Shown here one piece after another: positions 24,782-34,303 of a DNA stretch of 64,000 nt. The notes beneath the pieces are model-generated. The model ran no database searches, was not told the DNA's origin, and saw only the letters and a list, made by a program, of their open reading frames with translations. A program made the position numbers and the translations under genes. The DNA lies in the NCBI RefSeq assembly GCF_008693005.1, contig NZ_VXKE01000005.1:1-64000 (forward strand). Reading direction: 5' to 3'. The stretch's first letter is position 1, and each line of letters starts with the position of its first letter. This DNA is from Helicobacter canis. Its GTDB lineage: Bacteria > Campylobacterota > Campylobacteria > Campylobacterales > Helicobacteraceae.

Positions 24782-26644
24782 CTATGGAGTGATATTGTGG
24801 GATTTAAGCTTGATAAGCACGCGCTCAAGTAACGCCTGCTCGCTAAGCCCCACCGAGTGCTCGACACTCTTTGTATCGCCGTGCGGGACAAAAGTGGATT
24901 CTAGCTCAAGGCTATAAAGTGGCAGCAGCACCTCCCACGCGCTTGCCTGCTCCAATATCGCGCTACCCACGCCGCCATCTCTATAACTATCGCTAAAGAC
25001 AAAGGCGATTGTATGACTGCGCAAAGTGGATTCTAGCTCTTCTGGCAGTGGCTTACAAAAGCGCAAATCAATAAGACTAGGGCTAAATCCTAGTGCGCAC
25101 AAAGCGCGATATACCTGATCTGCTCGCCCTACTCCATTACCATAGCCAATAAGCGCGATTTGCCTGCCCTGCCGCAAAACTTCTAGCTCACCTAGCACAA
25201 ATTCACTTGCTTTATAGCTGCCTTCTTCTAGGCAGAAGGCATTGCGCGGATAGCGGTAAGCACAAGGCGCGCTAGAAAATTTATGGGCAAACTCTATGGC
25301 GAGCTTAAGCGTAGCATTATCGCGCGGAGCAAAGAGCACAAAGCCCGGAATCATACGCAAATATGCAATATCAAAAAGCCCTTGATGTGTCTCGCCATCT
25401 TCGCCTACAATCCCAGCCCTATCAATGCTAAAGCGCACCGGCAGCCCCATAATCCCCACATCGTGGATAATTTGATCAAATGCACGCTGCAAAAATGTCG
25501 AGTAAATACTCACAAAGGGGATAAAGCCCTCCTTTGCCATTGCCGCCATAGAAGTTACACTATGCTGCTCGGCAATGCCTGTGTCCCAGAATCGATTAGG
25601 ATAAGTGTCAATCAGCTCTCCTAGCCCCGTGCCTCCGGGCATCGCTGCTGTAACGCCTACAACTCTTTCATCATCTTTAGTAAGTTTTGCTAGCGTGGTA
25701 GCATATACCTGCGTGGGCGTGGGCTTTGGGCTGGGCTTTTTGAGTGCCTGCCCTGTTTGGAGATCAAACGCCCCTACCCCGTGCCACTTCTCATAAGGAC
25801 CCTCAGCAATCTCATAGCCCTTGCCCTTAATCGTTTGTGTATGCACAATCACTGGTCGCCCCAAATCCTGCGCCCTTTTAAAGCAAAAGATGAGATCGCT
25901 AAGACTATGTCCATCAACTGGACCGATGTAGTCAATCCCCATTTCTTCAAACAAAATCCCGGGGGTGATAAGCTTTAGCGACTCTTCAAAGCGTTTGGCT
26001 AAATAAGTCGCAGAATCTGGCATTTTCTCCAGCCATTTTTTTGTAAAGTTGCGAAACGATTGATACATTGGGTGGGAAATGATTTGCGATAAATGCTTAG
26101 AAATCGCGCCTATGGGCTTGGCGATACTCATTTCATTATCATTCAAAATAATAAGCATAGGGTATTTTCTATCGCCTAGCTCATTTAATGCTTCATACAC
26201 AAGCCCAGCACTCATACTCCCATCACCGATAAGCACAATGGGCATTTCTCGCTCATTGCGTAAAGCCATAGCCTTTGCCGCGCCTACGCCTAGCGAGATA
26301 GAAGTAGAGCTATGCCCGGCGACAAAATAGTCCGCGCTTGACTCACTTGGCTTGCAGAATCCACTCACCCCGCCAAACTTCCGCAAGCTTGCAAACTCAT
26401 CATACCGCCCTGTAAGTAGCTTGTGTGCATAAGCTTGGTGGGAGACATCAAAGATAAAGGGGGATTTTGTGTAGTCAAACACATAATGCATAGCCACAAT
26501 TAGCTCCACTGCGCCAAGTGTCGAGCTCAAATGCCCACCATTTTGGCTCACCACTTCTAGGATTCTAGCGCGAATATCAGCGCATAGCTTCTCTAACTCT
26601 GCTAAATCCATTTGCTTTATGGGTTTTTGGGGAAAAACTGCCAT
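24782..26644 (-). CDS. dxs: 1-deoxy-D-xylulose-5-phosphate synthase
   Basis: Thiamine-diphosphate enzyme joining pyruvate and glyceraldehyde-3-phosphate. It feeds the MEP isoprenoid pathway (with ispE in this window) and also thiazole synthesis by ThiG. The 620-residue product has HLSSTLGAVEL, the cofactor motif GDGSMSAGLVYEALN and the transketolase C-half (DRAGIVGEDGETHQG). LESTF near the C-terminus is encoded by a dispersed-motif copy. dxs following fliH is a conserved Campylobacterota order. Confidence 0.96.
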   Translation of the reverse strand: MAVFPQKPIKQMDLAELEKLCADIRARILEVVSQNGGHLSSTLGAVELIVAMHYVFDYTKSPFIFDVSHQAYAHKLLTGRYDEFASLRKFGGVSGFCKPSESSADYFVAGHSSTSISLGVGAAKAMALRNEREMPIVLIGDGSMSAGLVYEALNELGDRKYPMLIILNDNEMSIAKPIGAISKHLSQIISHPMYQSFRNFTKKWLEKMPDSATYLAKRFEESLKLITPGILFEEMGIDYIGPVDGHSLSDLIFCFKRAQDLGRPVIVHTQTIKGKGYEIAEGPYEKWHGVGAFDLQTGQALKKPSPKPTPTQVYATTLAKLTKDDERVVGVTAAMPGGTGLGELIDTYPNRFWDTGIAEQHSVTSMAAMAKEGFIPFVSIYSTFLQRAFDQIIHDVGIMGLPVRFSIDRAGIVGEDGETHQGLFDIAYLRMIPGFVLFAPRDNATLKLAIEFAHKFSSAPCAYRYPRNAFCLEEGSYKASEFVLGELEVLRQGRQIALIGYGNGVGRADQVYRALCALGFSPSLIDLRFCKPLPEELESTLRSHTIAFVFSDSYRDGGVGSAILEQASAWEVLLPLYSLELESTFVPHGDTKSVEHSVGLSEQALLERVLIKLKSHNITP

Positions 26645-26652
26645 ACAACGCC

Positions 26653-27447
26653 CTAGTCTTTCAAATTATCCAAAACGCTTTGTTTTAAAGTTTTATAGCG
26701 ATTGGTGATAGTGCCATCGATGATCCCACCGCCATTTGCGATAATCACACCACCTTTTGTAATAGCATTATCCGCTTCTATTTTTAGCTTGGGGTGATCT
26801 TTTAGCTCTTGGGTTAGAGTGTGGTAGTCAAGCGGATTGACGCGGATTTGCACATCAGTGGCATCGGCGATTGAGCCTAGCAGCTCCTTTGCCAAGGCTA
26901 ATGCCACAGCCGCGCTATCTTTCTCCACTTCTTTTGTGATCACCTCTCTTGCAATATCCACAGCAATGGCACTTAGCTCTTTCTCTAGCTCGCGCAAATG
27001 TGTCTGGGAAGCTTGCATAGCTTTGTCAAGATTGATAGCGGATTCTACAAGGGCGGCACGCTCCTTTTGCACATCTGCTTCTAGGGCTTGGCGTGTTTTT
27101 TCTTCACCTTCTTTTAGCCCATCTTTGTAGGCGTCATTGCGCGCAGTATTGACCCTCTCCTCCATTTCAAGCTGCTGCTTTTCAAACTGGATTTGCAGCT
27201 TTGCAAGCGAGCTTGAGAGCTCATCGGTCTTTTGCAGCAGCTTTTCTATCAGCTCTTTTTCTATACTATCTTCTCCAATGCTTTGTGCTGCTGGGGGCAA
27301 GCTGGGGGCTTGAGCGGATTCTGGGGCTTTGGGCTTAGAATCCACTTCATCTGCCACAATAGGGCGGAACTCATACTTGCTGATTCTATGCTTTTCAATA
27401 TGATTTTTGGTGATGAGATTATCTTCTTCAAAACTACTCAACGACAT
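26653..27447 (-). CDS. fliH: Flagellar export regulator FliH
   Basis: Cytoplasmic stator that links the FliI ATPase to the motor. The 264-residue product has a charged, coiled-coil middle (residues 60-150, Glu/Lys/Gln rich) and a C-terminal V-ATPase-E-like domain with LAKELLGSI and RVNPLDYHTLTQELKDHPKLKIEAD. Start overlaps fliG by 14 bp. The fliF-fliG-fliH order is standard. Confidence 0.92.
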   Translation of the reverse strand: MSLSSFEEDNLITKNHIEKHRISKYEFRPIVADEVDSKPKAPESAQAPSLPPAAQSIGEDSIEKELIEKLLQKTDELSSSLAKLQIQFEKQQLEMEERVNTARNDAYKDGLKEGEEKTRQALEADVQKERAALVESAINLDKAMQASQTHLRELEKELSAIAVDIAREVITKEVEKDSAAVALALAKELLGSIADATDVQIRVNPLDYHTLTQELKDHPKLKIEADNAITKGGVIIANGGGIIDGTITNRYKTLKQSVLDNLKD

Positions 27448-28468
27448 CCTCCTCTTCGCCTACTTGGATAAGCCCCTGCTCTGAAAGTGTCTGCACCGCT
27501 TCTACGATCTTGCGCTGGGCAGCTTCGACATCGCGCATACGCACCGCACCCAAGAACTGCATTTCTTCAATGAATTGCTCGCTTGCTCTTGTACTCATTT
27601 GATCAAGGAACTTTTGCTTCAAGCTGTCATTTGCCGCTTTTAGTGCCATTGTAAGGTCTTTTTTATCAGCAACCTTGAGAATCTCTCTAATAGCATTTTT
27701 ATCAAGATTGACAATATCTTCAAAGGTAAACATCATCTCTTTGATTTCATTTGCTAATTGCTCATCAATCTGCTCGATATAAGAAAGCGTAGATTTGGCA
27801 GCCTTTTGCCCAAGTCGGTTAAACATCTCGGCAACCGCTCTTGGACCACCCACTTCGACTTTGTAGCTTGTGAGAGATTCTAGCTTGTTTTCTAGCACAG
27901 TGGATACACGCTTGACCACATTTGGCGAAATATCACCTAGATTTGCCATACGGATAGCGATTTCCGCGCGCATATTATCATCGCTAAAATGCCCCAAAGT
28001 CTCTGCCGCACTACTTGCGTCCATATGCGCAAGGATAAGTGCGATAGTTTGGGGGTGCTCATTAACAATAAAGTCTGCGAGCTGTTGTGGGCGGATTTTA
28101 CTAAGATAGGCAAAGTTTTTGGCAGATTGCATAGTTTTTGCAAGCTTGTCCAAAACTCGCTTAGCTTCTTCTGGTCCAAGAGCTTTATTAAGCAGCTCTC
28201 TAGCATAGTCAAGCCCGCCACTATTGATGTATTGATTAGATTGAAAAATTGCATAAAACTCTTCTAGCACCGCGCCGCCTATGGCTTTGTCCGTGCCCTT
28301 TAGCTGCATAATCTGCTTAGAAATCTCTGTAATCCCATCAATATCAAGATTCTTAAAAATCTCGCTTGTAAGTTCTTCGCCTACTTGGATCAGCAAGATG
28401 GCAATTTTTTCCGACATTGAGAGTTCATCATATTGCGCGCGCTGGCGTTGGTTTAATTGTAAGCTCAT
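27434..28468 (-). CDS. fliG: Flagellar motor switch protein FliG
   Basis: Rotor protein that contacts the stator and generates torque. The 344-residue product has the three-domain armadillo layout, the conserved KIAILLIQVGEE and ALILAHM segments, the middle EHPQT motif, and the C-terminal MFTFEDIVNLDKNAIREILK torque helix with its charged residues. It is 8 bp after fliF. Confidence 0.96.
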   Translation of the reverse strand: MSLQLNQRQRAQYDELSMSEKIAILLIQVGEELTSEIFKNLDIDGITEISKQIMQLKGTDKAIGGAVLEEFYAIFQSNQYINSGGLDYARELLNKALGPEEAKRVLDKLAKTMQSAKNFAYLSKIRPQQLADFIVNEHPQTIALILAHMDASSAAETLGHFSDDNMRAEIAIRMANLGDISPNVVKRVSTVLENKLESLTSYKVEVGGPRAVAEMFNRLGQKAAKSTLSYIEQIDEQLANEIKEMMFTFEDIVNLDKNAIREILKVADKKDLTMALKAANDSLKQKFLDQMSTRASEQFIEEMQFLGAVRMRDVEAAQRKIVEAVQTLSEQGLIQVGEEEDVVE

Positions 28469-28476
28469 AGTGCCTC

Positions 28477-30165
28477 CTAGCTAGACTTCTCTACACCGAT
28501 TTCATCGTGGATAAGCTTTTGAAACAGCGAAGCGATTTCTTCTGGCTTTTCTTGAATGACTGCTTTAATCTTTTCTAGCAATACTTCATATTTGACCTCA
28601 TCTTCACTAAATCCACCACCACTAATGCCAAGCTGCTCTTCCACACGCTTGCGCAGCTCGCCAAAGCGTGAGCTAGCTTCATCGTCATCATCGTCAATTT
28701 CAAAGAGTGATTCAATCTTCTCATCTTCTGCATCTTGGACTTCAAGCATTCGCTCAGCAAATGGAGCGATGACTTTTTTGTAAAAGATGAAGATGATAAT
28801 AGCGATGATGACATATTTTAGCAGTGGGACATACTGCATCATAAAGCTTGTGGCTTTTTCTACAAAAGTCTTTGGCACTTTGATTGTCTCTGATTTTGAA
28901 AAATCCCAATCTGAAACCGTTACAGAATCTCCGCGCGACTCATCAAACCCTATGGCATTTTTGACAAGATTTTCAAGCTTGGCAATCTCCTCTGGAGTAA
29001 ATGGCACATACTCCATCACTTCTTGTCCATCATCTTTGGTGACAAGCCTATGCTCACCATTAACAAGCACTGAAGCGGTTAGGCGTATGGGCTTACCGCT
29101 TGCAAACTTTGTCTTAATCGTCTCATTACCAATTTCATTATTGACAATGGACTCTGTCTCGCGCTCTTTTATCATTTGATTACTAGAATCTAGATTCTGC
29201 ACGGGACCGACATTACTCTCCACACCCGGAATCCCACCGATAGTCTTCTCTGGTGGTCCTTGCTTCTCTTTCTCATAGTCCTTAGTCGCTCTAGGAAGCA
29301 CTTGAGAGGGATCAAAGGTCTGCTTGATAGATTCTTGCTGACTCCAGTCATATTGAAGATTCACAATGGCTACAACTTTATTCGCCCCACCAGCACGAGG
29401 GGAAAGCAAGCGCACAATGTCATCTGCCTTTTTCTGCTCTTCTTTATGGACAAAGGCGTAGCGTTGCTTAAGCACTTCATTGATCCCAGCTAGCTCATTG
29501 TCCTCACCCAAAGGCATTCCATTGCCATCGACAATCTTAACATTTTCAGGCGTAAGCCTTGGAATAGCTGCGGACACAAGATTTTTGATCCCTGTGATTT
29601 GAAACGATGAAAGTGTGCTACCCGGCTTTAGCTGCACCATAACAGCAGCAGTGGGCGGGATACTCGTTGAGACAAAGAGTGATTCTTTGGGGTTGGCAAT
29701 TTGCACATTTGCTTTAAAGATCGGCTCTAAAGCTTCTATTGTGCGCGTAAGCTCACCTTCAGTTGCGCGCAAGAACTTCACCTGCTGTGTAAAATCTGTC
29801 TCGGCGATATTGTTTGTATCAAATACTTCAAACCCTACTTTAGAAGTTTTGGGGATACCTTGGGCTGCTAAGGCAATGCGCTCTTCTGCTACGCGCTCGC
29901 TGGGGATTTCTATAACATCGTGGCGGGGGATTTTGTAAGGGATTTGATTGTCTTTAAGATATTGCAAGATAAGCGCGTTATCAGACTCATTCATACCTTC
30001 AAATAGCACACCATAGGAGCTTTGCACCTGCTTATTTGAAAAAACAAGCAAAAACACAAAAAACCCTATAAGCACAACAATGGTCGCTGTGATAACGACC
30101 TTTTGCTTACCGGTGAGATTGTTATAGATTTTTGTTATGCGTTCAAAAAGCGTTTTGGTATCCAC
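28477..30165 (-). CDS. fliF: Flagellar MS-ring protein FliF
   Basis: Inner-membrane ring that is the base of the flagellum. The 562-residue product has two membrane segments: N-terminal (VVITATIVVLIGFFVFLLVF, residues 23-42) and C-terminal (YVIIAIIIFIFY). Between them are ring-building motifs, and after them an acidic tail (DDDDDEASSRFGELRKR) that binds FliG. It follows hisC and begins the fliF-fliG-fliH-dxs run. Confidence 0.95.
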   Translation of the reverse strand: MDTKTLFERITKIYNNLTGKQKVVITATIVVLIGFFVFLLVFSNKQVQSSYGVLFEGMNESDNALILQYLKDNQIPYKIPRHDVIEIPSERVAEERIALAAQGIPKTSKVGFEVFDTNNIAETDFTQQVKFLRATEGELTRTIEALEPIFKANVQIANPKESLFVSTSIPPTAAVMVQLKPGSTLSSFQITGIKNLVSAAIPRLTPENVKIVDGNGMPLGEDNELAGINEVLKQRYAFVHKEEQKKADDIVRLLSPRAGGANKVVAIVNLQYDWSQQESIKQTFDPSQVLPRATKDYEKEKQGPPEKTIGGIPGVESNVGPVQNLDSSNQMIKERETESIVNNEIGNETIKTKFASGKPIRLTASVLVNGEHRLVTKDDGQEVMEYVPFTPEEIAKLENLVKNAIGFDESRGDSVTVSDWDFSKSETIKVPKTFVEKATSFMMQYVPLLKYVIIAIIIFIFYKKVIAPFAERMLEVQDAEDEKIESLFEIDDDDDEASSRFGELRKRVEEQLGISGGGFSEDEVKYEVLLEKIKAVIQEKPEEIASLFQKLIHDEIGVEKSS

Positions 30166-30205
30166 TACTTTGTATCCTTACAAAAATTTTCCATCATACC
30201 CCCAG

Positions 30206-31315
30206 CTACCGCATAATCTCTGTAAGAGCTAAAAGCACTCTTGTGTTTTGCTCTTGTGTGCCAATAGTTATGCGAAAAGCGTTGATACCATAGGAAGCGA
30301 GATTGCGGATTATAATCCCTTGTCGCAAAAGTGTATCGCAAATTACCGAAGAATCATAAGGATTTTCTAAGACTAGGGTGATGAAGTTTGTATAAGATGG
30401 GATATAGCTAATCCCCCTAGATTCTGCAAACTCTTCATACCGAAGCATTTGTGTGAAATTCTTCTCAAGCGTAGCGCGCACAAATTCTTTATCCTCAAGT
30501 GCCACACACGCAGCCGCAAGACTTAATGTCGTAATATTAAAGGGCGCGCGCAGCTTATACAAGGCTTGGATAATGTTTTCTTGCGCGATTCCATAGCCCA
30601 CACGCATACCACCAAGCCCATATACTTTAGAAAAAGTGCCAAGATAGATAGCATTTGCAAAGCGATTGATAAGATCGCGTGGATCAATATGCTTACTAGA
30701 ATCCTTATAAGAAGCAAACTCTTGATACGCTCCATCAATGACTACAAGCGTCTCGCCACTGCTCTCTCGCTCTATGTGCGCAAGAAGCTTATAGAGCTCT
30801 TTAGCATCTACGCACTCTCCTAAAGGATTATTAGGCACACAGAAAAACACAATATCAGGCTTATGCTGCGTAAATAGCTCATAAAACTCTGCGAGATTAT
30901 GCTCTTTGCTTGGTGTGCGTATCACTTGCGCACCAATATGCTTGGCATAGATTTCATACATCGCAAAAGTAATACCCGCCATAAGAATCTTGCTTGATTT
31001 TGTAGCTTTAGCGTGCATACATAGCTCAATAATTTGATCACTCCCAGATCCTACAATGCACTGCCCATACTCGATACCATAATGCTGCTGCAAGCGTGAA
31101 ATAAGCGCGTGCATAGAATCATCTGGATAGAGCGATACCTTGTGAGCATTATGCCTAATGCACTCCACAACACTAGGTGAAGCACCATAGGGATTCTCAT
31201 TGCTAGCTAGTTTGATAACATCTTTTTCATCTAGTCCAAATGTGCGCACAATCTCTTCAATAGGCTTGCCAGCCTGATAGGTAGCAATATGCGCTAGCTC
31301 TTCGTTAAACCGCAT
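30206..31315 (-). CDS. hisC: Histidinol-phosphate aminotransferase
   Basis: PLP enzyme of histidine synthesis. The 369-residue fold-type I protein has KLASNENPYGASP (start of the domain), the NNPLG segment, VVIDGAYQEF, and the PLP lysine in GTFSKVYGLGGMRVGYG. ATG at 31315 has a well-spaced GGAG; a TTG further up is less likely. hisC preceding fliF is also seen in Campylobacter jejuni. Aromatic aminotransferase activity cannot be excluded. Confidence 0.9.
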   Translation of the reverse strand: MRFNEELAHIATYQAGKPIEEIVRTFGLDEKDVIKLASNENPYGASPSVVECIRHNAHKVSLYPDDSMHALISRLQQHYGIEYGQCIVGSGSDQIIELCMHAKATKSSKILMAGITFAMYEIYAKHIGAQVIRTPSKEHNLAEFYELFTQHKPDIVFFCVPNNPLGECVDAKELYKLLAHIERESSGETLVVIDGAYQEFASYKDSSKHIDPRDLINRFANAIYLGTFSKVYGLGGMRVGYGIAQENIIQALYKLRAPFNITTLSLAAACVALEDKEFVRATLEKNFTQMLRYEEFAESRGISYIPSYTNFITLVLENPYDSSVICDTLLRQGIIIRNLASYGINAFRITIGTQEQNTRVLLALTEIMR

Positions 31316-31342
31316 AGCAACTCCGCTTTCCAATATGACGCA

Positions 31343-32143
31343 TTAGTCGCACCTAATCGTAATGCGCGCTTCCAAATACAATGGCGCGGATTTCTCTAAA
31401 GGCAACTTAATGTCCGCAGTTATAGGGAGAGTCGCAGCAAAAAGACTAGTGCCACTAAGCGAGCCTTTGCTAGCACCAAGTGCGCGTGCAACCACATCAT
31501 TTGGGCTATAAGCACCTCTCTCATTACTTGCTAGTAGCGAGCAGCGTCTCTTTGTCTGCGCCGAGTAGAATCCAACGCTTTGGTGTGCCTTTTCTAGCAG
31601 GCGAGCGCGTAGATTCTGCTTAGTATTCTCAATTTGAGCAAAATCTACGACAGGATACAAGCTTGACACCTCCGCTCGCAAGCCACCATTTTTCAAAGCA
31701 AGATAGTCGATTTCTTTTAGCAAAGCCTTATACTCATCTATGTCCTTTTCCGTGATAGTGCAGCTAATCTCTCCAATCATTGCTTCATCTTCTACTATTT
31801 TTGACTGCACTAAACACGCTCCACGCTCATATAATGGCAACTTAACAACACGATCTGTAATCTCCCCAAGAACACGGGAAAATTTATTGACAAGATCCTG
31901 CTGCCGCTCCACATCGCTAGAGCCTGTCTTCTTAAGCACATTGGGCACACTAATGATAACCCTGCTCTCATATTGCTCATAGGGGATCTGCATAGCTTCT
32001 GCGGTATCCAATGTGTAATGGTGGGATCGCTCCCCTATATGTAGAATCTCCTTTATATCACCGATAAAATGCGAGAACAACGCGCCTCCAGCAAAGATAA
32101 CAAGAGTTAGCAAGCAGATCATTAAATATTGTAACCAACGCAT
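31343..32143 (-). CDS. Membrane-anchored SIMPL-like protein
   Basis: A 266-residue protein with one N-terminal membrane anchor or signal (WLQYLMICLLTLVIFAGGALF) and a periplasmic domain. The pattern of ESRVIISVP, a central helix, then NTKQNLRARLLEKAHQ resembles SIMPL (DUF541) proteins, which are periplasmic and of unclear role. The match is by pattern only. ATG at 32143 follows GGAGAG; it is preferred over a TTG at 32155. It precedes hisC. Confidence 0.6.
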   Translation of the reverse strand: MRWLQYLMICLLTLVIFAGGALFSHFIGDIKEILHIGERSHHYTLDTAEAMQIPYEQYESRVIISVPNVLKKTGSSDVERQQDLVNKFSRVLGEITDRVVKLPLYERGACLVQSKIVEDEAMIGEISCTITEKDIDEYKALLKEIDYLALKNGGLRAEVSSLYPVVDFAQIENTKQNLRARLLEKAHQSVGFYSAQTKRRCSLLASNERGAYSPNDVVARALGASKGSLSGTSLFAATLPITADIKLPLEKSAPLYLEARITIRCD

Positions 32144-32277
32144 TTTTCTCTCCAACTATTTTTGGGCATTATACCATTTTAATATGTCAAAACATTGTAA
32201 ATTTGGATTTTGCGCCTTGTGGGACATTCTGCTTAAACAAACTAGGGCAAAATATTTATAGAAAAATGGCATTTTCT

Positions 32278-32286
32278 TGCTATAAT
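32278..32286 (+). promoter_or_regulatory. Extended -10 promoter (TGCTATAAT) of the pgsA operon
   Basis: A perfect extended -10 element lies about 100 bp upstream of the first plus-strand gene, in the 244-bp divergent region. Typical of Helicobacter, there is no good -35 box. It would drive the small-protein gene and the pgsA-rseP-xseA run. Confidence 0.65.
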
Positions 32287-32387
32287 CGCTTTTCACTTAT
32301 TTGCAGGCTGAACATATTTGATAGATCGTGTGTCTTGGCTATCGCACTAATGCACAAACAACACAAATAGAACTAAAGGAAATCCAA

Positions 32388-32636
32388 ATGGCAAAAAAAC
32401 CTATCCCCGCCAAGGAGCTAAGGAAAGTGTTTCAAACGCTTCCAAATATCGATGAAAAGCAGCTTAAAACACTTCGCCCATATGTCTCTAAAAACGCTTA
32501 CAAAAAGCTACGCAAGCTCTCTGGCTTCATCGACCAGGGCATTATCAATGATCTAAAGAAAGAAACGCAATCCCTTATGCAAATGGCAGCAGATCTCACA
32601 AGCGACATAAGCTTTAGTGATCTTGTTGAAAAATAG
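32388..32636 (+). CDS. Small conserved-looking basic protein of unknown function
   Basis: An 82-residue, Lys-rich cytoplasmic protein starting MAKKPIPAKELRKVFQTLP, predicted mostly helical. Function not recognised. ATG at 32388 has AAAGGA upstream; a longer frame from 32328 lacks a ribosome site. It stands first in the plus-strand run, 39 bp before pgsA. Confidence 0.7.
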   Translation: MAKKPIPAKELRKVFQTLPNIDEKQLKTLRPYVSKNAYKKLRKLSGFIDQGIINDLKKETQSLMQMAADLTSDISFSDLVEK

Positions 32637-32675
32637 CCATAATTAGCGCGCTATGGCTGTATTTGGGGACTAGCT

Positions 32676-33221
32676 ATGATAAAAAGACTCCCAAATATCC
32701 TAACAATCGCGCGCATATTTCTTGCGGTGTTTTTGCTTTTTTTTCTCCTACACAGCAATTTCATCTTGCCTGATTGGGTAGATTCTAGCTGGGTAAATTA
32801 CTTTGCTTGCTTGATTTTTTGTCTCGCTTCCTTGACAGATTTTTTTGATGGCTATATCGCTAGGCATTGTAGAGTAGAATCCACTTTTGGCGAAGTTTTT
32901 GACCCTCTAGCAGATAAAATGCTTATCCTTAGTGCGTTTATCGCTCTACTATTATTGGAGCGCGCAAATGCTTGGGCGGTGTTTATCATTTTAAGCAGGG
33001 AGTTTTTCATCACAGGGCTGCGCGTGGTGGTAGCAAGCTCTGGTAAGTCTATCGCTGCTAGCTATCTTGGCAAATACAAAACAGGCTTCCAAATCGCTGC
33101 AATCGCATTTTTACTCGCAGACTTTTTCCCCGGCGGTGAAGTGCTGCTATGGCTGGCAACCTTTATGACTTTTTATTCCGGAGTGGATTACACCATAAAA
33201 TACTACAAAAGTGCGATCTAA
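32676..33221 (+). CDS. pgsA: Phosphatidylglycerophosphate synthase PgsA
   Basis: Inner-membrane enzyme making phosphatidylglycerol phosphate from CDP-diacylglycerol. The 181-residue product has the CDP-alcohol phosphotransferase signature D-X2-DG-X2-AR-X8-G-X3-D-X3-D (from TDFFDGYIAR to FDPLADK) and several membrane segments. The signature loop contains VEST, encoded by a dispersed-motif copy. The stop overlaps the rseP start (TAATG). Confidence 0.93.
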   Translation: MIKRLPNILTIARIFLAVFLLFFLLHSNFILPDWVDSSWVNYFACLIFCLASLTDFFDGYIARHCRVESTFGEVFDPLADKMLILSAFIALLLLERANAWAVFIILSREFFITGLRVVVASSGKSIAASYLGKYKTGFQIAAIAFLLADFFPGGEVLLWLATFMTFYSGVDYTIKYYKSAI

Positions 33222-34303
33222 TGGGACTTTTTAGCGCGTTTTTGGCTTTGTGCTTTCTCATATTTTTCCACGAGCTTGGGCATTTTTGCGCAGCAAGGCT
33301 CTTTGGCGTGAAAGTCGAAGTCTTTAGTATAGGCTTTGGCAAAAAGCTCTTACATAAGCGCATAGGCGACACGCAATACGCCCTATCGCTTATCCCCCTT
33401 GGTGGCTATGTCAAGCTAAAGGGGCAAGACGACCTTGACCCAACCAGCCGAGAAATCGCGCCTGATAGCTACACCACCAAGCCCCCTTTGGTGAAAATCG
33501 CCATTCTCTCTGCTGGCGTGGTGTTTAATCTCCTGCTAGCCTTTTTGCTCTATGTCGGCATAGGACTCTCTGGTGTAAAAATCCTTGAGCCAATTATCGG
33601 CGAGATACAGCAAGATAGCCCTGCGCAAAAAGCCGGACTTCTCCCTAATGATCGCATTGTAAAAGTGGATTCTACCTCTATCACTTCGTGGGAGCAGCTT
33701 AGTCAAGCCATAGCTCAAGCAAAGCCAAGCGGCAGCTCCTTTACCCCCCTTGCGCTTACCATACAAAGAGATGGCAAGCTAGAATCCACTTTTATCACGC
33801 CAGAATCCAGCAGCTATCAAAACATCTTTGGCGATACGATACAACGCCCTATGATTGGCATAGTCGCTAAGGGTGAAGTGGGCATAGAGCACTTAGGGCT
33901 AGCTGCTAGCATAAAGTTTGCTATGCAAGAAGTAGCGCGCGCAAGCCTTTTGATCTTTGAATCACTCAAGCGACTCATTTTAGGGCTTATCCCACTTGGC
34001 GAGCTAAGCGGAGTTATAGGGATTGTTGATGTGATGGCAGAAGTTGCCCCAAGTGGATTCTATGCGTTTGCTATGGTTATGGCACTTATTTCTGTCAATC
34101 TTGCTGTAATCAATCTCCTGCCTATCCCAGCCCTTGATGGCGGGCAAATTGTCTTTGTGTGTTATGAGGCATTGATGAAAAGGCAAATGAGCGATAAAGT
34201 GCTCTATACTCTTACTATGCTTGGGTGGGCTGTGCTTCTAGGGCTTGTGGCATTGGGGGTTTATAACGATGTTTTACGAATTGTTACAAGGACTATGCAG
34301 TGA
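33221..34303 (+). CDS. rseP: Site-2 zinc metalloprotease RseP
   Basis: Intramembrane protease that cleaves anti-sigma factors or signal peptides. The 360-residue product has zinc motif HELGH in its first membrane segment, a PDZ domain (about residues 105-190, with QDSPAQKAGLLPNDRI), and the second active-site motif LLPIPALDGGQ. ATG at 33221 overlaps the pgsA stop; a longer upstream frame overlapping pgsA is rejected. KVDSTS and LESTF within the PDZ-side region are encoded by two opposed dispersed-motif copies. Confidence 0.94.
   Translation: MGLFSAFLALCFLIFFHELGHFCAARLFGVKVEVFSIGFGKKLLHKRIGDTQYALSLIPLGGYVKLKGQDDLDPTSREIAPDSYTTKPPLVKIAILSAGVVFNLLLAFLLYVGIGLSGVKILEPIIGEIQQDSPAQKAGLLPNDRIVKVDSTSITSWEQLSQAIAQAKPSGSSFTPLALTIQRDGKLESTFITPESSSYQNIFGDTIQRPMIGIVAKGEVGIEHLGLAASIKFAMQEVARASLLIFESLKRLILGLIPLGELSGVIGIVDVMAEVAPSGFYAFAMVMALISVNLAVINLLPIPALDGGQIVFVCYEALMKRQMSDKVLYTLTMLGWAVLLGLVALGVYNDVLRIVTRTMQ

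Noticed and set aside
32328-32387. Longer start for the small protein before pgsA
   Set aside because: No ribosome site and odd N-terminal residues; ATG 32388 has AAAGGA.
33149-33220. Longer start for rseP inside pgsA
   Set aside because: It would overlap pgsA by 73 bp and place a non-membrane segment before the HELGH helix; TAATG coupling at 33221 is better.
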